The notes under the pieces are model-generated. The model saw only the letters and a program-made list of their open reading frames with translations. It did not search any database and was not told the origin of the DNA. 10,415 bases of DNA from Lentimicrobiaceae bacterium (lineage in GTDB: Bacteria > Bacteroidota > Bacteroidia > Bacteroidales > Lentimicrobiaceae): assembly GCA_028697695.1 (NCBI GenBank), contig JAQVEI010000038.1, positions 1 through 10,415 on the forward strand, written 5' to 3'. The position numbers were made by a program, and so were the translations under genes. This document shows, piece after piece, positions 1 to 6,381 of this stretch. Within the stretch, counting starts at the first letter, position 1; the number at the start of each line of letters is the position of its first letter.

Positions 1-209
1 GCGATAAGCTCACCGATGAGGACAAAGCCAAAGCCGTTAAGGATTACCGTGATGTATTTGCCAGCCCGTATAAAGCAGCCGAACTGGGCTATATCGATGA
101 GATTATCTACCCAAAACATACCCGCCGCAAAATAATACAGGCACTGGAAATGTGCAACAACAAACGGAAAAGCAATCCGCCGAGGAAGCATGGAAATATA
201 CCGCTGTAG
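1..209 (+). CDS. Acyl-CoA (propionyl-CoA-type) carboxylase beta subunit, C-terminal fragment
   Basis: This is the last 68 codons of a carboxyltransferase beta subunit, read in frame from base 3 to a TAG stop at 207-209; the 5' part lies outside the window. The visible protein runs DKLTDEDKAK, then FASPYKAAELGYIDEII, then TRRKIIQALEM, and ends in RKHGNIPL. The GYIDEII-P-TR segment and the KHGNIPL tail are typical of the biotin-dependent propionyl-CoA/methylmalonyl-CoA carboxyltransferase family (PccB/MmdA, usually about 510-520 residues). Members transfer a carboxyl group between biotin and an acyl-CoA in the propionate/methylmalonyl-CoA pathway; they are cytosolic and work with a biotin carrier. 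The fragment cannot separate a propionyl-CoA carboxylase subunit from a methylmalonyl-CoA decarboxylase alpha subunit. Identification at family level is secure; the exact reaction is inferred. Confidence 0.9.
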   Translation, partial: DKLTDEDKAKAVKDYRDVFASPYKAAELGYIDEIIYPKHTRRKIIQALEMCNNKRKSNPPRKHGNIPL

Positions 210-228
210 ATTGTTGATTGCGGATTTC

Positions 229-290
229 GCTCCCGATAGCTATCGGGAGCAGATTTTGGATTGAAATCCCGATCCCGACTGCAATCGGGA
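229..290. repeat. Cluster of short palindromes downstream of the carboxylase gene
   Basis: Twenty bases after the stop lies a perfect 22-bp palindrome (229-250; half-site GCTCCCGATAG). It is followed by an 18-bp palindrome with one mismatch (273-290; TCCCGA at 273-278 and TCGGGA at 285-290). Between them GGATTGAAATCC (258-269) is a further near-palindrome. Both large palindromes share the arm TCCCGA/TCGGGA. This looks like a dispersed intergenic palindromic element of the REP type, and as RNA it could also end transcription of the carboxylase gene. There is no clear T-run after it, so a classic intrinsic terminator is not shown. Confidence 0.6.
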
Positions 291-324
291 CTATCATGAG
301 CGAATTTAGTCGAGATAGCCAGCG

Positions 325-375
325 GGATGTGGTATTATACCCAAAAAGCTAATGGTTAGCACATTACCAACATCC
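325..375. repeat. Nested inverted repeat in the gene-free stretch
   Basis: An outer stem pairs GGATGTGGTA (325-334) with TACCAACATCC (365-375), with one bulged base. Inside it a second stem pairs GCTAA (348-352) with TTAGC (356-360) around a TGG loop. A T-rich run, GACCTTTTTTTCC, follows at 388-400. The structure could be a plus-strand transcription end or the remnant of a small non-coding element. The rest of 210-483 shows no convincing coding frame. Confidence 0.35.
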
Positions 376-443
376 TGAATTTTTATGACCTTTTTTTCCA
401 AACTGGCGAGTAATATTTAGGGTGCAATATAGAGAGCAAAGAC

Positions 444-482
444 GTGGATTTGTTAAAAGAGAGTGGAAGAGAATGAATCCAC
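444..482 (-). terminator. Possible weak transcription end after the DUF4249 gene
   Basis: GTGGATT (444-450) and AATCCAC (476-482) form a 7-bp stem around a 25-nt loop, starting right after the minus-strand stop codon at 484-486. The loop is long and no T-run follows on the minus strand, so this is a weak candidate only. Confidence 0.2.
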
Positions 483-483
483 A

Positions 484-1362
484 TCAACGCAAAGTAACTT
501 TATACCGCCTGATACATTGACTGTAGAACAACCCATAACCTCCATGAACATTGCTCCATAGTAAATTTGGTTCGGCAAAACCGTACTCTATCCCTGACAA
601 ATCGTTCATACTTGCAATGTAATGAAAAAGCTCGGGTCCAACATGACCAATACTAACCTCAATGTATTCATAAATCGGATAATTGTTCCAAACTTGTAAT
701 GGAAAATTAAATAAAAGGGTATCCTTTTCACTTTTTCTGATTTCATTGGTAAAGTAATGGGTTTCGTCATAAGACAAATAGTTCTTTTCGGCTATCCAGG
801 TCACATCAGCAAAAGGCTCTGTAAAAACAAGCCTGTTGCCGGAATCATCGGTTATGCATACTGAAAAATAGGCTGTTGTTTCAGGGTCTGATGTCAGAAC
901 AAATTTTATCTGTCCCATTTCAACATCCTGATCATCCATCCCAATTCGGCTAAAACCAAAACCTTCTACGATAGGTGCGGTTACTGCTGTAATGTTATTT
1001 GTGTGAATTGAGCCCAAAGAAGGACTATAAACTTCAAGATGACAACTACTGCCCGGGGAAACAACAAAATTTAAACTATCGGCTAAAGTATAGAATCCCG
1101 CTCCGGTATATTCAAGTGGAAAGATTAACCCAAGCTCTTTGACAAGTGTTACATGGGCATCTGCGACAATATTTTCAATGCCTGGAATATTGGTGTGTAC
1201 CGGTCTGGTGCTATGGGTAAGTTTTACTGATACTCCATCCAATGCATCAAGAGAAGCATTAAGTACAAGTTTATCACCTTCATAGGGTGGGTCAAAATCA
1301 ATATCGCGGGAGCAGGAGTTCAGCAGCAGAAATATTATGAAGAGAGCTAACAGTGGTTTCAT
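484..1362 (-). CDS. DUF4249 family outer-membrane-associated lipoprotein
   Basis: This 292-residue lipoprotein is made with the TonB receptor encoded just upstream. Residues 1-17 are a lipoprotein signal (MKPLLALFIIFLLLNSC) with lipobox LNSC. Next come KLVLNASLDALDGVSVKLTHS, typical of the DUF4249 N-terminal strand region, and a C-terminal LLWSNVHGGYGLFYSQ segment that matches the family's characteristic 'SNv-GG-GlF' end. I chose the ATG at 1360-1362; a TTG three codons upstream (1369-1371) would overlap the receptor gene. The ATG lies 1 bp past the receptor stop (1364-1366), so the two genes are probably one transcript. DUF4249 proteins commonly sit beside TonB receptors in Bacteroidota, in the place where SusD-like proteins sit elsewhere, so a role in ligand capture at the cell surface is a reasonable inference; no substrate is evident. 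The gene ends in TGA. Confidence 0.85.
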   Translation of the reverse strand: MKPLLALFIIFLLLNSCSRDIDFDPPYEGDKLVLNASLDALDGVSVKLTHSTRPVHTNIPGIENIVADAHVTLVKELGLIFPLEYTGAGFYTLADSLNFVVSPGSSCHLEVYSPSLGSIHTNNITAVTAPIVEGFGFSRIGMDDQDVEMGQIKFVLTSDPETTAYFSVCITDDSGNRLVFTEPFADVTWIAEKNYLSYDETHYFTNEIRKSEKDTLLFNFPLQVWNNYPIYEYIEVSIGHVGPELFHYIASMNDLSGIEYGFAEPNLLWSNVHGGYGLFYSQCIRRYKVTLR

Positions 1363-1363
1363 A

Positions 1364-2176
1364 TTATTCAAATTTAACCGTATAACTTATAAAGGGCATA
1401 ATCCCGAACAATGTCCCTGCCTCATACTTCCGGTTTTGTAAAACTACTTGTCCATTCTCTTCAACCTCCCTTTCTATGAGCATGATATAAAAAGGGTTTA
1501 TGCGATGATATGTGTTGTATGCGCCAAACGAAAGAATGCTGTTTCGGCCTCTTCTGGAAACAAACTCCCGAGTAAAAGCAATATCCAGACGATGATAAGC
1601 AGGCATACGAAGGTTGTTCCTCTTCTTGTAGAAAGGAATCTCATTCCCGTTGATATCTTCACAATAAGCTATGGGTAAGGTTGCCGGTTGACCGGAAGTA
1701 AAAACGAAGGTTGAATTGAACTTCCATTCACGCCAGGCAGGATAAGATAGATTTATCCCTAAATCGTGACGACGGTCATATTTAGCGTAGTACCAATCAT
1801 TGTTATTGATGTTTTCAAATTTTCGGTTATTCCAGGCCAGCGTATATTCAAGCCAGCCTTCCATTTTTCCGACTTTCCCTTTAACCAGCATCTCCACTCC
1901 ATATGCACTGCCCTTGCCATCTTTCTCCACCAGAAGCTGCCAGGGCAAAGTAAGATTGGATACATAGCCAAAGCCGGACTTATATTCTGTTAAATTCCCC
2001 AGTTGCTTATAATACACGCCCAATGAAAAATTTAAATTGATAACCGTTGGATCAAAGTTAAATCCGGCAGAATATTGTTGTGCATTTTGTGGAGGCAATT
2101 GTTTGGTCGCCGGTGCCCAGATATCTATCGGCAATCCCTGTCCGGTATTAGACAATAAATGCAGTGCCTGGTGCAT
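1364..2176 (-). CDS. TonB-dependent receptor, C-terminal barrel part after the internal stop
   Basis: This stretch is 270 residues from an ATG (2174-2176) three codons after the internal TGA to the TAA at 1364-1366. It opens with MHQALHLLSNTGQGLPIDIWAPATKQLPPQNAQQYS written here in parts: MHQALHLLSNTGQGLP, then IDIWAPATKQLPPQ. This matches the barrel segment that follows 'SYSRM-Q' in intact receptors, and the methionine is the conserved one of that motif, not an evolved start. Later segments (YDRRHDLGINLSY, FVFTSGQPATLP, YHRLDIAF) and the terminal SYTVKFE with a penultimate Phe are typical barrel strands and C-terminus. Alone it has no signal peptide or plug and would not be exported, so independent function is unlikely. 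Confidence 0.7.
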   Translation of the reverse strand: MHQALHLLSNTGQGLPIDIWAPATKQLPPQNAQQYSAGFNFDPTVINLNFSLGVYYKQLGNLTEYKSGFGYVSNLTLPWQLLVEKDGKGSAYGVEMLVKGKVGKMEGWLEYTLAWNNRKFENINNNDWYYAKYDRRHDLGINLSYPAWREWKFNSTFVFTSGQPATLPIAYCEDINGNEIPFYKKRNNLRMPAYHRLDIAFTREFVSRRGRNSILSFGAYNTYHRINPFYIMLIEREVEENGQVVLQNRKYEAGTLFGIMPFISYTVKFE

Positions 2177-2182
2177 TATGGA

Positions 2183-3700
2183 TCATGCCAAATGGAAGGA
2201 AGATGTTTTGCTCAATTTATATCCCAGGTTCAATCTGGGCTCGGCATAAACGAAGCTGGCATTTTCTATTAAAAAGGAATTCAGGCGCAAACCGGTTTCA
2301 AGGTTAAAAGGGCCAGGCTTGAATCTGTCTTCAACAAAACCCGCTACATTAATAATGGATTGAAATGATTTTCTTGTATCCGGAAAATCATGAACAGTGG
2401 CCATTCCTTTTAGTTTGAAATAATCGGGCATAAATTCCTGAAAAATAAGTTCAACGCCTGATATTATTGTATGATTGGCACCCGCCACGATCTCTATCTT
2501 TTGTCTTGCCGCCAATTCTGTTATGGTTGATTTTGCCTTAAGTGATGATTTTGTAATTTGAGATTGATCCCCTTTTGCTTCCGCATCTATAAAATAGTTA
2601 AACCCGTATTTGTTGAATGTTAATTGGGATTCAGCAAAAAAGCCAGGCTTAATCACTGAAAAATACCTCAGGCTTGCTGTGGTATTGCCCCAATTCAACT
2701 TAATTTTTTCTTTTTCTGAGGTAGAAGATGATCGGTTAGTAAAAACATCCCGACCCTGATATAAACTTAAAAACAGCTTCCGGTTTTTGCTCAATTTTAC
2801 ATTGTATTTCATATTCAGGTCATATAACCAGTAATTCATATATGTATCTACCTTGTTGTTTACGTATAATAGATACATAGGCAAGCCAATCAAACTTGCA
2901 TAGGCTGACCGGCCAGAAATAAAGAAGGATGACTTTTCATTTTTTACCGGCCCTTCAATCGTAAACTGACTGCTTATGGGGCTTATTGAAAACACGGACT
3001 GATTGCGCTTGTTCGACCCCTCTTTCATGGTAACATTCACCACCGAAGATAGCCTGCCTCCATAGCGGGCGGGAAACCCGTTTTTAATCAATTCAGCATC
3101 CTGTATAGCCTCGGGGTTAAAAACAGAAATAAAGCCAAATAAATGGGCATTATTATATATTCTGGCCCCATCAAGCAAAATGAGGTTCTGGTCAGGAGTC
3201 CCACCGCGCACAAACAATCCCGAACTTCCTTCAGTTCCTGTATTTATTCCGGGTGACAGGGCCAGCCCCTTCATGATATCATACTCTCCGAGAAAAGGAG
3301 GAATCTCCCTAAGTTGTTGCAGGTTTAGCTTTACTGTTTCTATCGGATTTCGCGAAATATTCCCTTGTTCAGAAATGATGTTGACTTCTTTTAGTATGAC
3401 TGTGTGCAACCCAAACACCAGCATAGTATCGGCATTAAGCTTCAAAAAGCTGGTCAACGGCTTATATCCGGCAAATGAAACCCTGGCTTCATAATTTCCT
3501 TTTTCCAATACCGTCGCGAAATAGCCATATTGAGTTGCCACAATGCCTTTTTGTATATTTTGAAAATAGATGGTTGCCCCGGGAAGCCGCTCTCCGGTTT
3601 CAGCATTTTCGATAAATCCATAAAAACTCACCTTCTGGGCCAGGGAAAGGGTTGGAATGAAAAGGATTCCAACAAAAAGCAGATGCCTGAAGCTACACAT
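2183..3700 (-). CDS. TonB-dependent receptor, N-terminal part (signal, CarboxypepD_reg-like, plug, first barrel strands)
   Basis: This part is 505 residues long and starts at the ATG at 3698-3700. Residues 1-21 form a signal peptide (cleavage near LSLA-Q). Residues about 24-105 are a carboxypeptidase regulatory-like domain (GFIENAETGERLPGATIYF). The plug spans about 118-225, with LFVRGG at 162-167 and DQNLILLDG at 170-178, both hallmark plug motifs, followed by FPARYGGRLSSVVNVTMKEG. The rest is beta-barrel. The family imports ligands across the outer membrane using energy from TonB/ExbBD; the CarboxypepD-plug layout is the SusC-like type common in Bacteroidota. Translation stops at the TGA 2183-2185, inside the barrel. 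No exact TAnnTTTG box is present in the 214 bp upstream; TGAATTTG (3708-3715, minus) is one mismatch off. Confidence 0.85.
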   Translation of the reverse strand: MCSFRHLLFVGILFIPTLSLAQKVSFYGFIENAETGERLPGATIYFQNIQKGIVATQYGYFATVLEKGNYEARVSFAGYKPLTSFLKLNADTMLVFGLHTVILKEVNIISEQGNISRNPIETVKLNLQQLREIPPFLGEYDIMKGLALSPGINTGTEGSSGLFVRGGTPDQNLILLDGARIYNNAHLFGFISVFNPEAIQDAELIKNGFPARYGGRLSSVVNVTMKEGSNKRNQSVFSISPISSQFTIEGPVKNEKSSFFISGRSAYASLIGLPMYLLYVNNKVDTYMNYWLYDLNMKYNVKLSKNRKLFLSLYQGRDVFTNRSSSTSEKEKIKLNWGNTTASLRYFSVIKPGFFAESQLTFNKYGFNYFIDAEAKGDQSQITKSSLKAKSTITELAARQKIEIVAGANHTIISGVELIFQEFMPDYFKLKGMATVHDFPDTRKSFQSIINVAGFVEDRFKPGPFNLETGLRLNSFLIENASFVYAEPRLNLGYKLSKTSSFHLA

Positions 3701-3887
3701 TGTGATTCAAATTCAGATGAAGGTAAAAAGATCAAGCAATAGGCATCATTGATAAAAATATTAAACCAGCCCACTTTGCAGGAACCTAAATCAACTGCTA
3801 ATATACCATGCAAAAACGCAATTTCAACATTTCCCTTAAAATTATTTTCAAGTATTTTAGCTGATATTTTAAATCGTTTGATCTCAA

Positions 3888-3902
3888 TAGTTTTCTAAAC
3901 TA
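3888..3902 (-). terminator. Short AT-rich hairpin after the DUF4838 gene
   Basis: TAGTTT (3888-3893) and AAACTA (3897-3902) form a perfect 6-bp stem with a TCT loop, 13 bp beyond the DUF4838 stop codon. It is AT-rich and lacks a clean T-run on the minus strand, so it is a weak terminator candidate. The remaining bases of 3701-3914 hold no convincing gene. Confidence 0.25.
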
Positions 3903-3914
3903 AAATCTTATTCC

Positions 3915-6152
3915 CTACTCCACCACAACCTCATCCACAAATATCCATGCCGGTTGGCCGGCTCCTCTATGCCAGTCGGGGCAGGTTTTATGGCTTAGGG
4001 CGGTAATTTTCAGATAACGCGCCGAAGTTTGAGGGAATTCAAAACTAAAATGCACTGGTTTTTGTCCGAAATTACGGGGAAGCTCGGTAATTTTTTCGCT
4101 ATGTTCCTCACGGAAGATTTTGCCATCGTCTGAAGCCTCAATTTTTACTTCCAGGGGAAGGAAAATCCAGGAAACCAGGTCTAAAAAGAAATTGGTCTCC
4201 ACTTTACTGAGCTGCTCCGGCTGCTCAAAATCAATCAATAAAACCATATCATTTCCTTGATAACCAAGCCAGTTCAGGCGAAAATGCTGGCCGCCAAAAA
4301 GCCCGTCGGTAAGCACCTTTTCCCCACCATAAGCTGGATTGTAAGGCGTGAGTGAAGTGATTTTCCTTTCTGCTGCTTTGTTGGGTTTTATGGCCATGGC
4401 AGCAATGTTCAGTGCCTGCGCACGGTATTGTTCGGGCGAATAGTTGTTTTCGTCTATGCTTTTGATGTTGGTTATTTCACAGTTCTTCACAAAACGATCA
4501 AGATGAGCAGCCATTTCAGGGTTTATTTCTCTTCGGCCATCATTTAAAACATAGAATGAAAGTTGCGGATCGTTTAAATTCAGAGCTACATCCACATAGG
4601 CAAAATCAATGCTGCTCCGCTGTCGCAATACTCTTTTCAATCGAACAGGATCATCTGCCACCAGAACTTCAGCCTCATCCATCATTGATTTATATTGCTT
4701 AAGTAATTCGGGCTTGAGAAACCAATCGGCATACAATACCGGATATCCATAAATATCCAGATATCGCGTATCAGCCTGCTTTTCCATCTCTAATTGAACC
4801 TGGTTGAAATATTTAAGCATAATTGGTGCTGCATCTCCGTAATACGCATCGAAAAACCGTTGTCTGTAGGCAGGCTCATCCAGATTAACATCCCACAACA
4901 GGCGCGAAATAAGCGATTGCTTGTAAGGGCTGAAGTCCGACCATGAATTGCCACTACCCTGCTGGAACATCATGGGTATGCCGTGCTTGTGAAACAGTTG
5001 AATATTGGGCTGCAACACACTAAAGTTGGGAAAAGGGCAGGTAAAGGTTTTGAACTGCACTACGTAATCCCACATAATAATATTGCGCGTAAGCGATGAC
5101 CAATCCTGCAAATCTTTCACAAAATCACGGGAACGCGGATCGGTTTCAAGCGGCTGACTTCGATTGCATTCAATGGAACAAAACATGATGTTCACATTGC
5201 TTTCGGGCACAATGGCTTTGGGCGCCGAGCGGGTAAACTGGTAGGCCAGGGTGGAAATATGTTTATCGGGAAATTGCCTTGCAATTTGATTGGCCATATC
5301 CACATAAGCTCCCGAAACACTGCCAAACTTATCGTAAAGCGCCTGACAATGTTCACATTCGCAATAATTGATGCAGTCGTTCTGCGACACCGACCAGTAT
5401 TTGCACTCCGGCTTTTGGGCAATTTCTTTTCCCAGATTTTCGGTGAGGAGTTGAATAAGTTGCGGATTGCTCAGGCACAACTGACCATCACGGATTCGCT
5501 TGCCGTTTACCAATGAATAATACTCAGGATGCTGTTCAAAATAATCATCCGGTGGCACCAGCTTATGAAAAGTGTGCACAAACATACCCCAATCATCCAT
5601 GGGTTGTATACGGTTGGGCAGGTAGTATTCGGGTTTGTTCTTGTCGGGGAAGTGCGGATGCCGGAAGGCAAAGTCGGGTTGCGTAAAGTGATTGATTTCC
5701 GGCAAGGAAAGACCGGTATTTTCAGGAATAAACGTTTCATCGTTTCCAAACCAGAAACAACCGGCATAATCCTGAAGCAAGGCATACACAGCATAAACAT
5801 CACCAATAGGATTTTTTCCGGCAAGGTAAAAATCGCCACCTTCGCTGAAAATACAGTAACCATCGTTGTTTAACTCCTGTAGCTGTTGGAATTGCGGTTT
5901 TGCTCTCAACCACTCCTTACCAATAAACATTGATTTCCCTTCCGTGTAAGGTTCATTAATACTTTGCATGACTGAGCCGGTAATCGTGGGAAGGTGTTTC
6001 TGAAGTTCGCGGGCAGCCAGAAGGGTATTTGCATCTGCCTGTGGGCTGACGACAATAGTATATTCAGAGGAAGAAATGGGGTAACTCTGCTGTTGTGCCT
6101 GTGCTGAAGTGACAATAACAGCCAGGAAGATTATAACAAGAAGCTTTTTCAT
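3915..6152 (-). CDS. Secreted DUF4838 glycoside-hydrolase-like protein with C-terminal discoidin-like domain
   Basis: This 745-residue protein begins with a signal peptide (1-19, cleavage near SAQA-Q; no lipobox), so it is periplasmic or secreted. Residues about 28-135 resemble the alpha/beta domain that precedes the catalytic barrel in GH67/GH20-type enzymes (LLAARELQKHLP ... GDVYAVYALLQDYAGCFWF). Residues about 185-450 are the DUF4838 region, with SVSQND (254-259), the cysteine-rich YCECEHC (263-269), STLAYQFTR (300-308), FCSIECN (324-330), IIMWDY (358-363) and FPNFSVLQPNIQLF. Residues about 600-743 form an F5/8 type C (discoidin-like) carbohydrate-binding domain (VKIEASDDGKIF ... SARYLKITAL ... 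FVDEVVVE). A polysaccharide- or glycoside-processing role is inferred from the architecture; substrate and catalytic residues are unknown. The ATG at 6150-6152 is supported by the signal peptide and an upstream -7 box. It is not tightly linked to the genes on either side. Confidence 0.85.
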   Translation of the reverse strand: MKKLLVIIFLAVIVTSAQAQQQSYPISSSEYTIVVSPQADANTLLAARELQKHLPTITGSVMQSINEPYTEGKSMFIGKEWLRAKPQFQQLQELNNDGYCIFSEGGDFYLAGKNPIGDVYAVYALLQDYAGCFWFGNDETFIPENTGLSLPEINHFTQPDFAFRHPHFPDKNKPEYYLPNRIQPMDDWGMFVHTFHKLVPPDDYFEQHPEYYSLVNGKRIRDGQLCLSNPQLIQLLTENLGKEIAQKPECKYWSVSQNDCINYCECEHCQALYDKFGSVSGAYVDMANQIARQFPDKHISTLAYQFTRSAPKAIVPESNVNIMFCSIECNRSQPLETDPRSRDFVKDLQDWSSLTRNIIMWDYVVQFKTFTCPFPNFSVLQPNIQLFHKHGIPMMFQQGSGNSWSDFSPYKQSLISRLLWDVNLDEPAYRQRFFDAYYGDAAPIMLKYFNQVQLEMEKQADTRYLDIYGYPVLYADWFLKPELLKQYKSMMDEAEVLVADDPVRLKRVLRQRSSIDFAYVDVALNLNDPQLSFYVLNDGRREINPEMAAHLDRFVKNCEITNIKSIDENNYSPEQYRAQALNIAAMAIKPNKAAERKITSLTPYNPAYGGEKVLTDGLFGGQHFRLNWLGYQGNDMVLLIDFEQPEQLSKVETNFFLDLVSWIFLPLEVKIEASDDGKIFREEHSEKITELPRNFGQKPVHFSFEFPQTSARYLKITALSHKTCPDWHRGAGQPAWIFVDEVVVE

Positions 6153-6170
6153 GGTTTCTGTTTTCTACTT

Positions 6171-6178
6171 CAAAGGTA
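6171..6178 (-). promoter_or_regulatory. Bacteroidota -7 box TACCTTTG for the DUF4838 gene
   Basis: The minus strand reads TACCTTTG, an exact TAnnTTTG match, ending 18 bp before the ATG. This implies a leader of only about 12 nt. No TTG lies at the usual 17-23 bp upstream spacing, so the promoter may be weak or need an activator. Confidence 0.5.
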
Positions 6179-6330
6179 GTTAAAAATGGGACGAGAGACG
6201 CGAAATGAGACAAGGTGACAAAGAGATGAATAACCGCAATAAAAATAAGGCTTTTCTGTATTCAATAGTCGGATAGATTTACACGCAAAAGATCATTCCC
6301 GACATTCGGAATCAAGAATTAAATATTCTT

Positions 6331-6364
6331 CTTCGCATATCTTTGCGTCTCCGCGTCCTTGCGT
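6331..6364. repeat. Degenerate 9-bp tandem repeat (TTGCGTCTC type)
   Basis: Four successive units of 8-9 bp (CTTCGCATA, TCTTTGCGT, CTCCGCGT, CCTTGCGT) lie just beyond the ABC exporter stop codon. The pattern resembles the CGCAAAGACGCAAAGG-type intergenic repeats seen in many Bacteroidota genomes. The last unit overlaps a small hairpin (GCGTG 6361-6365 with CACGC 6374-6378) that could help end exporter transcription, though no T-run follows. Upstream, 6188-6230 is purine-rich low-complexity DNA (GACGAGAGACG ... GAGACAAGG). No gene is visible in 6179-6381. Confidence 0.5.
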
Positions 6365-6381
6365 GGTATTTTACACGCTTA

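Larger units (their letters stand above)
1364..3700 (-). pseudogene. TonB-dependent receptor with carboxypeptidase-like domain, interrupted by one in-frame TGA
   Basis: Both parts of this locus are in the same reading frame and together make a normal-looking outer-membrane receptor of about 778 residues plus one stop. The interruption is a TGA at 2183-2185, giving ...SSFHLA-stop-SIMHQALHLL... In related receptors this place reads like 'sS-kaSYSRM-QY-HLLS', so the sequence on both sides is continuous with the family and no bases appear lost or gained. This is a single nonsense change (TGG or another one-step codon to TGA) or a base-call error, not a frameshift. The stop removes about a third of the beta-barrel including the C-terminal strand (SYTVKFE) needed for outer-membrane insertion, so an uncorrected product should be non-functional. 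Recoding is unlikely because DUF4249, the ABC exporter and LytTR genes here all use TGA as stop. Decay elsewhere is not visible, so the lesion would be recent. Confidence 0.75.

Noticed and set aside
1369..1371. TTG start for the DUF4249 gene, three codons upstream
   Set aside because: It overlaps the end of the receptor gene, and the ATG at 1360-1362 gives a complete lipoprotein signal directly after the receptor stop.
2183..2185. TGA read as tryptophan or selenocysteine
   Set aside because: Three other genes here end in TGA, and the site is in a structural barrel region with no redox role.
3180..3494. Plus-strand open frame of 104 codons
   Set aside because: It is antisense to the plug region of the TonB receptor, whose protein-level conservation explains the sequence.
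5529..5873. Plus-strand open frame of 114 codons
   Set aside because: It lies wholly inside the DUF4838 gene on the other strand, has no family features and reads as antisense shadow.
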